Shown here one piece after another: positions 16,444 to 22,994 of a DNA stretch of 25,089 nucleotides. The stretch spans positions 1-25,089 of IMG/VR virus record IMGVR_UViG_3300042731_002523. One strand, 5' to 3'. Each line of letters begins with the position of its first letter. Position 1 is the stretch's first letter. Source of the stretch: a virus. The notes under the pieces were generated by a model that was not told the DNA's origin, made no database searches, and saw only the letters and a program-made list of their open reading frames with translations. The position numbers were made by a program, and so were the translations under genes.

Positions 16444-18051
16444 CTAAGACCCGAATACACGTGGTTCTTCACGTCGCTTACCACGACGTCTTCCACCACG
16501 CATAGCTCCCCACACAGCAATGTAAAGAGCATCAAACAAATCCTTCAATTTCACATGTGGAAAACCGGTCAATTGACCCTCGAGTTTATCCGATCGACCC
16601 TTACGATGAAACACCTTACCTTTTTCATAATAGTCTTGAAATGCAATAGCTCGCGTTATCTTGTCTTCTGTCGTCCAAACAGGATGCGTTCTAATGTCAG
16701 GAAACTCTTCAGCTGCTGTCGATTCTAACACAGCTTGGTAAGCATTTGCCTCAACATATGAACGTACTGGGTCCCATGTATCAAACATCTCAACCAACAA
16801 CTCTTTCTGTCGGTTGAACGTGAATCTACCTGAAATATGATCAAGAACATAAATTTCGAAAATTTTAGGAATAATACCAACAACTACAATTGCAAATTCA
16901 TCAGCAGACGATTTGACAGAAGCGGCAAGGTCAACCCCCATCCAAACCATCATACCCAACCGGTTGACCAATGCCGCTGGTTCATCATCATAATACCTAA
17001 ACCAATCAGCTGTAAAGTAATCACCTCTAAGAAACTCAACACGATTCTGATACTGTGATTCAAAATCACCTCGAGTCATACCCTCACGTCGAGTAAGAAC
17101 CTCTTCAACCGAAAATCCAACTGGGTCCCAAACTGTAGCATTCTCAGGAAGACTAAATGAACCATCGTCATTCTCGATAAGATCTACTGCTTCACCAGTA
17201 TCCAAACCAAAAACACCTGGCATAATGAAAAATGAATTACGGAAGTTCGGATCTTGTTCAATCAGATAACCATACAAATCCTCTGGGTGATAGCGAGTAC
17301 CAAGCACTCGCATTTCACCACCATACTTAAGACATGGAAGTAATGACTTATAAAAAAATCGTCTAACAGTCTCACGACTTGCTTCAGTTTTAGAATTTCG
17401 CTCTTCAACAAGATCATCACAAATAATCAAATCAAAGTGCTTTGAAACAATAGCACCATCAACACCACCAATATGAAATGAATGTTCCTTCTGACCTGGT
17501 TCACGGCCATAAATACTCGCAGCTGTTTCGTCCCATTTATCTCCAACAAGACGACCAAAAATTTGCATTTCTTCCAACTTCTCAAGATTACCCTTGACAG
17601 CTGCAAGAAATGACTTTGCCTGATCTCCAGTACGTGATGCAATGAGTACATTGATTTGACGATCCTGTAGTGCCCGCATAATGACATAACAAATGTCACA
17701 TACAGTCGACTTACCAGAACCGCGCGGTCCTAATAGACCTGCGTATCTTTTTCCCTTCTGTTCTACCTGTTCAAAGAACTTAATGTAGGCAAGATGATGA
17801 GACCGAACTTCCAAACCAAGCAGTCGCATAAGAATATCGATACGACTATTCTCAAGAATCTCTCTACGGTAAATCTCCTTTTGTAGAACATCCATCTGCA
17901 GAACTGCAGAGATAAGTTCATCTTTACGACGTGGTTTTGCATTTGACGAAGCAAGATGTTCCGCATATGAAGACGTGGCTACATCATAACTGCTCTCCGA
18001 CTTCTTCGAAATCCGCTTCGATGATCTCTTCTGACCCCTCCTCTTTGGCAT
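16444..18051 (-). CDS. Terminase large subunit
   Basis: 535 aa from the ATG at 18051, chosen because GAGGG lies five bases upstream; an in-frame GTG at 18069 would add six residues. It is the ATP-driven packaging motor and nuclease. The ATPase shows Walker A (GPRGSGKS, about residues 107-115) and Walker B (LIICDD, about 209-214), followed by a Glu-containing stretch (LVEE). The nuclease domain shows GVDLAAS (about D374), YVEANAYQ and KDLFDAL (D504 and D507). The N terminus is a basic tail (PKRRGQKRSSKRISKK). It overlaps the end of the small-subunit gene by 68 bases and is directly followed by the portal. Confidence 0.9.
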   Translation of the reverse strand: MPKRRGQKRSSKRISKKSESSYDVATSSYAEHLASSNAKPRRKDELISAVLQMDVLQKEIYRREILENSRIDILMRLLGLEVRSHHLAYIKFFEQVEQKGKRYAGLLGPRGSGKSTVCDICYVIMRALQDRQINVLIASRTGDQAKSFLAAVKGNLEKLEEMQIFGRLVGDKWDETAASIYGREPGQKEHSFHIGGVDGAIVSKHFDLIICDDLVEERNSKTEASRETVRRFFYKSLLPCLKYGGEMRVLGTRYHPEDLYGYLIEQDPNFRNSFFIMPGVFGLDTGEAVDLIENDDGSFSLPENATVWDPVGFSVEEVLTRREGMTRGDFESQYQNRVEFLRGDYFTADWFRYYDDEPAALVNRLGMMVWMGVDLAASVKSSADEFAIVVVGIIPKIFEIYVLDHISGRFTFNRQKELLVEMFDTWDPVRSYVEANAYQAVLESTAAEEFPDIRTHPVWTTEDKITRAIAFQDYYEKGKVFHRKGRSDKLEGQLTGFPHVKLKDLFDALYIAVWGAMRGGRRRGKRREEPRVFGS

Positions 18052-18709
18052 ATTGACCCTCGACCGCACGTTTCAAAATATTACTATAAGCCGGTGGCAA
18101 TTGTGGATTGCCTTGCATTACGTTTTGGAAAAACGACATTCGCTCTTCATACAATTGTCGAATTTCTTCATTTGGAAGTGTAACAAGATTAATCTCACCA
18201 AGAACTCTGACCTCTTTTGCTCGCTTGTCAATAATGCCAAGTTCTTGACCAACTCTCAACATATCTTCAGTCAATTTCGCTTTTGCCTTGATAGCCCCAA
18301 CAACACCAGATTTTCTTGGATCGTCTTCCATATGTAATCTAGTGAACTGGTCAAGTTCTCTAATATATTGTTCAGTCCGCAACATGTACAAATAGTACCG
18401 ATGGGCAGTTCCCATATTGGTGAACTTTGCACCTTCTGTCTCGAGCAACAACATTTCAACTTCATCGTAAATCTTGTCATCAATACCTAATCGTTCTTTG
18501 ATTTCCTCACGAGAAAGACCTTCAGCTAGAAAAGCACGCATATACGTAGTTGCATTCCTAATCCAACGCTCGCGTAAGTACTGCTGTCTGTTCGGTTCAT
18601 ACTGATTGAGAGGTGGAAGTTCATCACTTGGATAACGTTTTCTCTCATCAGTTTTAGGAACAGAAGCCACAACTTTCTTTTGTTCTTCGATTGGTTTTCT
18701 AACACGCAT
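17984..18709 (-). CDS. Terminase small subunit-like protein
   Basis: 241 aa from the ATG at 18709; a longer start at 18754 (MMIEFD) would run through a promoter-like region. No Shine-Dalgarno precedes either ATG. Residues about 59-88 (AFLAEGLSREEIKERLGIDD) are a helix-turn-helix of the kind that recognises the packaging site; residues about 90-200 are helical (YRYY-like NMGTAHRYYLYMLRTEQY, then KAKLTEDMLRVGQELGIID), fitting oligomerisation. The acidic C terminus (EEGSEEIIEADFEEVGEQL) may contact the large subunit. The assignment rests on the helix-turn-helix, length and location before terL; it is the first gene of the leftward operon. Confidence 0.72.
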   Translation of the reverse strand: MRVRKPIEEQKKVVASVPKTDERKRYPSDELPPLNQYEPNRQQYLRERWIRNATTYMRAFLAEGLSREEIKERLGIDDKIYDEVEMLLLETEGAKFTNMGTAHRYYLYMLRTEQYIRELDQFTRLHMEDDPRKSGVVGAIKAKAKLTEDMLRVGQELGIIDKRAKEVRVLGEINLVTLPNEEIRQLYEERMSFFQNVMQGNPQLPPAYSNILKRAVEGQYAKEEGSEEIIEADFEEVGEQL

Positions 18710-18718
18710 TGTATAAAC

Positions 18719-18747
18719 ACTATACGAATATAATCGATCAAATTCAA
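18719..18747 (-). promoter_or_regulatory. Promoter for the leftward packaging/structural operon
   Basis: A -35 box TTGAAT (18747-18742) and -10 box TATAGT (18724-18719) are separated by exactly 17 bases. The start point would fall around 18711-18713, only a few bases before the ATG at 18709. This supports the shorter start for terS and a leaderless or nearly leaderless mRNA. Confidence 0.5.
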
Positions 18748-18757
18748 TCATCATGCA

Positions 18758-18763
18758 TATAAT
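18758..18763 (+). promoter_or_regulatory. -10 box directly before the Dam start
   Basis: TATAAT lies six bases before the ATG at 18770, so the start point would be at or next to the ATG, a leaderless arrangement. The -35 region 17 bases upstream is a poor match (2 of 6). No Shine-Dalgarno is present. A four-codon mini-ORF (ATG at 18762, M-H-V-stop) overlaps the Dam start. Confidence 0.35.
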
Positions 18764-18769
18764 GCACGT

Positions 18770-19603
18770 ATGAAGCCTCTATTGAAATGGGTTGGATCAA
18801 AGCGATGGATCTCTCGTCGCATTGCAAATATAGTCCGCGAAGACATACTAACTAGTGGTAAATATCACGAACCTTTTGTCGGAGCTGGCTCAGTATTATT
18901 CGAATTATCAGATCTCGAAAACAATAAAATTGCTTCAGATATTGTCGAACCACTAATTGAAACCTATAGAGCCATTCAACAAAATCCAATTGGAGTATGG
19001 GGTCAATTACACAAACTCAATGAGAATGGTCTAAACAAAGAAGAATACAATTTACGTCGTGATATCTTCAACAAAGGGCAACAACATTCACTAGAAGAAT
19101 GGATTGCTCTGTTCATATATCTCAACCACTCATGTTACAACGCACTATGGCGAACAAACAAAGATGGAGACTTCAATGTCCCATTCGGAGACCATGCTAA
19201 TCTACGCCTACCAGATCAAGCTGACTTTCTCCGAGCAAGCCAATCACTACAAAACACATCATTCACACTCATCTCTCACCCAAGACAAGTTCTCGTCAAA
19301 CTGTTTAGATCTGTCAAAGGAGGGGATGTAGTATTTGTCGATCCACCGTATCTCAATACATTCGATGGATACGACGAATATACACACAACACTACTAAAA
19401 GCTTTCATGAAGAACTCGCATGCATTCTATGGAATCTCAACATCCGTGGAGCCACCATCATCGCAATGAACTCAAATTGTGATGAGATACAAAAGTGGTA
19501 TGGTGCATTCTGTGATATTGAAATTATAAATCGACATCAAAATGTCTCGGGCACAAATAGTGGGAGGGGGACATGGGATCAAGTTCTCGCGATAGCAAGA
19601 TGA
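18770..19603 (+). CDS. dam: DNA adenine methylase (D12 class, Dam-like)
   Basis: 277 aa. Start is firm because MKPLLKWVGSKRW is the normal family beginning. It transfers methyl from S-adenosylmethionine to adenine N6, probably in GATC. Motifs: KWVGSKR (6-12) and EPFVGAGSV (34-42) bind the cofactor, and DPPY (191-194) is the catalytic site. There is a target-recognition region between about 60 and 160. The likely specificity is GATC by family; this is not proved. It is the first gene of the rightward block, divergent from the terminase operon. It overlaps the next gene by 31 bases or by 4, depending on that gene's start. Confidence 0.9.
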   Translation: MKPLLKWVGSKRWISRRIANIVREDILTSGKYHEPFVGAGSVLFELSDLENNKIASDIVEPLIETYRAIQQNPIGVWGQLHKLNENGLNKEEYNLRRDIFNKGQQHSLEEWIALFIYLNHSCYNALWRTNKDGDFNVPFGDHANLRLPDQADFLRASQSLQNTSFTLISHPRQVLVKLFRSVKGGDVVFVDPPYLNTFDGYDEYTHNTTKSFHEELACILWNLNIRGATIIAMNSNCDEIQKWYGAFCDIEIINRHQNVSGTNSGRGTWDQVLAIAR

Positions 19604-19842
19604 GTTGTGTCCTATGTGACAAGAACCTAGATATTAGACGTGATAGTGGATCACTCGTTACTGAACATGGAATCATGTGTATAGCCTGTGGTCTCGAGTA
19701 CAAAACCAAGAAAGCCAATCTCAAGGAAGAATCCAAAAAATGGATCATCTATGAACTCAAGAAGTGGTTCCGCAAGACCAGAAGTGTAAAACGGTTTTAC
19801 AAACGGCAAAGGAAGTTGCCACTAAACGGAGGGGACAAATGA
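19573..19842 (+). CDS. Small zinc-ribbon protein
   Basis: 89 aa. The ATG at 19573 has a strong GGAGGGGG just upstream, but lies in the Dam coding region; an ATG at 19600 (MSCVLCDK) overlaps the Dam stop as ATGA and would give 80 aa. C12/C15 (CVLC) and C36/C39 (CIAC) form a zinc-ribbon pair. The C-terminal half is strongly basic (KKWFRKTRSVKRFYKRQRK), suggesting nucleic-acid binding. The perfect 17-bp dyad (19785-19801) is inside its coding sequence. No family is recognised; it is one of several small cysteine-rich genes in this block. Confidence 0.65.
   Translation: MGSSSRDSKMSCVLCDKNLDIRRDSGSLVTEHGIMCIACGLEYKTKKANLKEESKKWIIYELKKWFRKTRSVKRFYKRQRKLPLNGGDK
19785..19801. promoter_or_regulatory. 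17-bp dyad, copy 3 (perfect)
   Basis: TGTAAAACGGTTTTACA, a perfect palindrome about a central G, inside the 3' part of the zinc-ribbon gene and 37 bases before the start of the next gene. It shares 16 of 17 bases with copies 1 and 2. Coding sequence does not by itself require a palindrome here. Confidence 0.5.
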
Positions 19843-20042
19843 AGGTGAGGAAGCCTCTACGCCCAACAACAACCTGGGCTTTCAAACACGTCGCTGGAAA
19901 CAGCAACTTATGCTCCATCTGTACTATCCGAGACATACAAGGATGCTGCCCTAGACTTGGGTTAAAGAAAGTCCACAGAGATCGCATGGTTGCTGTCCGT
20001 TGTGCATTCTTCACAACCAATAAGCTGTCTCAGTCCATATAA
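19839..20042 (+). CDS. Small cysteine-rich protein of unknown function
   Basis: 67 aa. The ATG at 19839 overlaps the previous stop as ATGA and has GGAGGGG five bases upstream, so this start is preferred over the longer in-frame one at 19764. C25/C28 (CSIC), C36/C37 and C55 could bind one zinc ion. The N terminus is basic (MKVRKPLRP). No family is recognised. It is a real gene by spacing, coupling and start signal. Confidence 0.62.
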   Translation: MKVRKPLRPTTTWAFKHVAGNSNLCSICTIRDIQGCCPRLGLKKVHRDRMVAVRCAFFTTNKLSQSI

Positions 20043-20043
20043 T
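20038..20043 (+). promoter_or_regulatory. -10-like box before the J-domain gene
   Basis: TATAAT lies seven bases before the ATG at 20051, as at Dam (six bases). The gene has no Shine-Dalgarno. No good -35 is seen. It could give a leaderless mRNA, or be chance in A/T-rich sequence. Confidence 0.25.
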
Positions 20044-20050
20044 ATCCTTG

Positions 20051-20365
20051 ATGCCTACAATGGGCCTAAAAGAAGCTAGAGAAATACTCGGCGTCGACGC
20101 CAACGCCGATATTAAGGAAGTCAAATCACGCTATCGTCATTTAGCTATGAAGCATCATCCTGATCATGGAGGGGATATAATAAAATTCAAACGTGTCGCA
20201 AAGGCGTACGACACAATAATCAACTGGGGCGGAACAGACATAGTCGCAAGGACTGTCGAAGACGGGATCTTCGATAGCATGTGGGATGAGTGGTTCACCA
20301 AACTCTCGTCAGAAGATCAGAACACGATTACCGAAGAACTCGAGCAAATCGAACACAAAGAGTAA
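20051..20365 (+). CDS. J-domain (DnaJ-like) protein
   Basis: 104 aa from the ATG at 20051; an in-frame TTG at 20048 precedes it and there is no Shine-Dalgarno. Residues about 5-60 are a J domain: EAREILGVDANADIKEVK, then YRHLAMKHHPDHGG, with the diagnostic HPD at 36-38, and KRVAKAYDTI. The J domain stimulates an Hsp70 (DnaK) ATPase. There is no G/F or zinc region, so this is a short type III co-chaperone. The C-terminal part (DGIFDSMWDEWFTKLSSEDQ) is acidic and probably binds the client or partner. The following gene encodes a DnaA domain-IV-like protein, suggesting a role in replication. Confidence 0.86.
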   Translation: MPTMGLKEAREILGVDANADIKEVKSRYRHLAMKHHPDHGGDIIKFKRVAKAYDTIINWGGTDIVARTVEDGIFDSMWDEWFTKLSSEDQNTITEELEQIEHKE

Positions 20366-20741
20366 TGGTCTTCAGCTCATTGACGAAGAACGTAAAACCA
20401 TTCTCGGGATATTCGATATATTGCTCAATGGAACCGGTGACGAAAACAAAGAAATGTGTCTACGTGCAGTCGAAGATTTATTTACACTTGTCTACAAAAG
20501 ATGCCTCACAGGTAAAGTCGATAACATTGGAATAACTATCCACCCTGTTATTCGTGAAGCTGTACAAAAGTTCAACGTACCAGCTGAAGATATTATAGGT
20601 CCTAAAAGATCCAAAAGTGCAACATATGCACGTTTATGGGTAGCACGTAAACTACGTCGTAGTGGAATGAGTTATCCACAAATAGGAAAAATACTAAACC
20701 GAAACCACACGACAATCATGACTTTGTTAGGAGCAAGATAA
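20286..20741 (+). CDS. DnaA domain IV-like DNA-binding protein
   Basis: 151 aa if the ATG at 20286 is used, which would overlap the J-domain gene by 80 bases; the first about 28 residues (SGSPNSRQKIRTRLPKNSSK) look like out-of-frame J-gene sequence, so the true start may lie near 20367-20380 at a non-ATG codon. Residues about 87-149 match DnaA domain IV: a FNVPAEDIIGPKRSK turn, then YARLWVARKLRRSGMSYPQI, then NRNHTTIMTLL, corresponding to the G-R-D-H-T-T-V signature. No ATPase (domain III) is present. It could bind DnaA boxes and recruit or block the host initiator. A perfect DnaA box lies in its own coding region. Confidence 0.8.
   Translation: MSGSPNSRQKIRTRLPKNSSKSNTKSNGLQLIDEERKTILGIFDILLNGTGDENKEMCLRAVEDLFTLVYKRCLTGKVDNIGITIHPVIREAVQKFNVPAEDIIGPKRSKSATYARLWVARKLRRSGMSYPQIGKILNRNHTTIMTLLGAR
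20672..20680 (+). promoter_or_regulatory. Perfect DnaA box inside the DnaA-like gene
   Basis: TTATCCACA, the consensus DnaA box, occurs in the part of the gene encoding the helix of domain IV (S-Y-P-Q). One such box is expected only about once per 130 kb counting both strands, so chance in this window is near 0.2. It could be a self-control site or part of an origin, or chance. Confidence 0.3.
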
Positions 20742-21280
20742 TGGATGAGAACATCAAAGGATTACGCCCATCCATGAGTGAAGCATGTAGAGCTATGTGC
20801 TTTGATTGTACTGCCAACTTCGCTGACAAACGACGAGACTGTATGATCGTCAATTGTCCACTCTATCAACGCATGCCATATCGTAAGAACGCGAATATTC
20901 GATATGATTGGATCTTCGGAAAATGGAATAGACAACTCATTGTCCAAGCCGAAGAACTCGGAATCACAGATCCAAAAGAATTCGCTATGCATAAATGGGG
21001 AAAGAACGGAAAAATTCGAATCCCTATGAGTAAACTATTTCGAGCAAAATGTTTCAGATGTTGTGCAGATTACTATCAAGGAAAACTAGAAAAAGGTCGA
21101 GTAGACTGTGGTGTAGCTTCTTGTCCTATTTACTATTGGACACCATATAGACAACAACTTCCAAACTATGATTGGATGTTCGAACTTGATTACACACGTA
21201 AACACAGACTAGCTCTCTCAGCATTAGGTTACACAAAAGAAGAATATGTACATCATCTACTCGAAGAAAAGGACATATAA
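20741..21280 (+). CDS. Tandem zinc-binding phage protein
   Basis: 179 aa; the start overlaps the previous stop by one base (TAATG), with AGGAG upstream. Two copies of one domain: residues about 11-60 have C20, C23, C34, C39 (RAMCFDC, RDCMIVNCPLYQRMPYR) and about 95-145 have C104, C107, C123, C128 (RAKCFRC, VDCGVASCPIYYWTPYR). Each copy is followed by NYDW/RYDW-type aromatic residues and a helical LGxTxxEx part. The single-copy pattern C-x2-C ... C-x4-C-P-L with a PYR end is widespread in small phage proteins of unknown function; the tandem form is unusual. Zinc binding and nucleic-acid contact are inferred. Confidence 0.8.
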   Translation: MDENIKGLRPSMSEACRAMCFDCTANFADKRRDCMIVNCPLYQRMPYRKNANIRYDWIFGKWNRQLIVQAEELGITDPKEFAMHKWGKNGKIRIPMSKLFRAKCFRCCADYYQGKLEKGRVDCGVASCPIYYWTPYRQQLPNYDWMFELDYTRKHRLALSALGYTKEEYVHHLLEEKDI

Positions 21281-21591
21281 TGAGCAAAGAAGATGATCCC
21301 AAACATCCACTATGGTCAACATTTGAAGACGAAAACCCACCAGAAATCATGTACGCTGGCTACTACAAAGGATTAACAGGTAGATGGCTCATGACAAGTA
21401 TGAGCTACAATGAAAACACACCAAGATTTATATGTGGTCTACTAGATAGACCTGCCAAGATTCTCAAATACAAACTCATTGACGAGTATGATTACCCGAT
21501 GGATGAACGAAAAGAACACAGAAAAATCAAAGTCAAGAAACCGATACGTGTTCGAAAACCAATACGTGTCAGAAAACCAGTAGGAGAATAA
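21280..21591 (+). CDS. Small protein with basic repeat tail
   Basis: 103 aa; start overlaps the previous stop by one base (TAATG) and AAGGA lies upstream. Residues about 1-80 are a compact, aromatic-rich fold (MYAGYYKGLTGRWLMTSMSY, RFICGLLDRPAKILKYKLID). The last 22 residues are a basic repeat, KKPIRV-RKPIRV-RKPVGE, encoded by an 18-base tandem repeat. Nucleic-acid or membrane contact by the tail is possible. No family is recognised. It belongs to the rightward operon and is followed closely by the endolysin gene. Confidence 0.75.
   Translation: MSKEDDPKHPLWSTFEDENPPEIMYAGYYKGLTGRWLMTSMSYNENTPRFICGLLDRPAKILKYKLIDEYDYPMDERKEHRKIKVKKPIRVRKPIRVRKPVGE
21535..21588 (+). repeat. 18-base tandem repeat, three units
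   Basis: Units at 21535-21552, 21553-21570 and 21571-21588 share AAACC and, in units 1 and 2, ATACGTGT. They encode the basic KKPIRV/RKPIRV/RKPVGE tail. The third unit has diverged. Confidence 0.7.
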
Positions 21592-21592
21592 C

Positions 21593-22393
21593 ATGCCAGG
21601 AGTACTTATACGTCAACATGAAATCGAAGTACCAGGACTCACTGTTCTCAACCCATTCGATGAAATTATCTATGCACTTGCCGACGAAGACTATCGCGAT
21701 CGACCAAACACATGGGTTCGAGGAATAGTACTTCACACAACAAAAGGAATACCAGGAGGACGAGACAGAAGAAAACAAAACATCCGACAAGGTATCGGTC
21801 CCAATACAAGACGAGATGAACGTCTCGCTAAAATGTGGTCACTCGACGACCGAAAAGCAGGAGCACATCTCATCGCTGACCATGACGCATCTTGGGTATG
21901 TACATGTGATCTTCAGGAACATTCAGCATTCCACGCTGGTAATGTCAATAATGTCACAATCGGAATCGAGATCTATCAAGGAAACGACGCAGAACTGTAT
22001 GAGACACAACTCTTGTCTGTCGTTCACATGGTAGACTTTCTCACACGAACATTCTCAATCCAACGTCAAATTCATTGGCCATATAAACGTCATGCAATCA
22101 AACGAGGACTCAGAAGAGGAATCGATATGGTCGGTATCTACGGTCACCGCGATTGTTCAAACAACCGCGGAAGAGGAGATCCTGGCGATGCCATATTCGA
22201 AATCCTAAACGATCATGGATATGAATCATTCGACTATGAAGAAAACGAAGACAAACGAGAATGGAAAGGACGTCAACGCGAATACCATCTTCTTGAAGAT
22301 GGAATACCAGGGCCTCGTACAGCACAAGCACTACTAAATGACGGATGCCCACATGGACTATGGGTAAGACGTCCAGGAGATAACGATGAGTAG
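21593..22393 (+). CDS. Endolysin: N-acetylmuramoyl-L-alanine amidase
   Basis: 266 aa; ATG at 21593 with AGGAG upstream. It cuts the amide bond between muramic acid and the peptide stem of peptidoglycan. Amidase_2/PGRP features: RGIVLHTTKG with H48, AGAHLIADHDASWVCTCD, HSAFHAGNVNNVTIGIEIYQ with H114, and GIYGHRDCSNNRGRGDPGDA with H185 and D196. H48, H185 and D196 are the likely zinc ligands. Residues about 236-266 contain DGIPGPRTAQALLNDG, as in short peptidoglycan-binding repeats. There is no signal peptide, so release by a holin or other membrane factor is expected. It overlaps the exonuclease start by eight bases. Confidence 0.88.
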   Translation: MPGVLIRQHEIEVPGLTVLNPFDEIIYALADEDYRDRPNTWVRGIVLHTTKGIPGGRDRRKQNIRQGIGPNTRRDERLAKMWSLDDRKAGAHLIADHDASWVCTCDLQEHSAFHAGNVNNVTIGIEIYQGNDAELYETQLLSVVHMVDFLTRTFSIQRQIHWPYKRHAIKRGLRRGIDMVGIYGHRDCSNNRGRGDPGDAIFEILNDHGYESFDYEENEDKREWKGRQREYHLLEDGIPGPRTAQALLNDGCPHGLWVRRPGDNDE

Positions 22394-22994
22394 AGAACTA
22401 GTATTTCTAGACACAGAAACAACAGGTCTTATTCCCGGCTACCACGAAATCATAGAAGTATGCATGGTCAAACATGACCTTGAAACAGTATCCACAATCG
22501 AATGTCCAGAACGCAAAAGTCAAGTCTACAACATGTTCCTACCAATGCACATAGATCGAATCGATCCAAAAGCTGTTGAATACAATGGATTCGATATGAA
22601 CGAATGGATCGCTAGAGGTGCAATCAAACTGAGCGAAGGAATCAATGAAATAATTGACTACATGGAAGATTGTATAGTTGTTGGTTTCAATCCATGGTTC
22701 GATTTGCGATTTATTGAAGCCTATTGTAGAGATCATAACCTTGCAAACTTAATGACATTCACAAACGAAGAATCATTCTCTTGTCTCAGTATGCACTACC
22801 ACGTCATCGACATAAACTCAATGGCATACCCACTCAAAGCCAAAGGTCTCATCAACGGAGTCAAAGCAAAAGACATCTGTCAATTTTTTGATATCGATTA
22901 CAGAAATGCACATCGTGCATGTAATGATGTCGAACTCTCTATTGAATGCTTCAGATGTCTGCTAGATATAACAGACTACAAAGATCTAGGATAG
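22386..22994 (+). CDS. DEDDh 3'-5' exonuclease (DnaQ/RNase T-like)
   Basis: 202 aa; ATG at 22386 with AGGAGA upstream. Removes nucleotides from 3' ends using two metal ions. Motifs: Exo I FLDTETTG (D9, E11), Exo II VVGFNPWFDLRF (D106), Exo III AHRACNDVELS (H176, D181), the full DEDDh set. There is no polymerase or second domain, so it could act as a free proofreading, recombination or RNA-processing exonuclease. It is the last gene of the rightward block and its stop overlaps the stop of the opposing metalloprotease gene by 19 bases. Confidence 0.9.
   Translation: MSRELVFLDTETTGLIPGYHEIIEVCMVKHDLETVSTIECPERKSQVYNMFLPMHIDRIDPKAVEYNGFDMNEWIARGAIKLSEGINEIIDYMEDCIVVGFNPWFDLRFIEAYCRDHNLANLMTFTNEESFSCLSMHYHVIDINSMAYPLKAKGLINGVKAKDICQFFDIDYRNAHRACNDVELSIECFRCLLDITDYKDLG

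Noticed and set aside
18709-18754. TerS starting at 18754 (MMIEFD)
   Set aside because: That start would put the best promoter of the region inside the coding sequence and also lacks a ribosome binding site.
21535-21588. Tandem 18-base units as a CRISPR or iteron array
   Set aside because: There are only three in-frame units inside a gene and no spacers; they encode a basic peptide tail.
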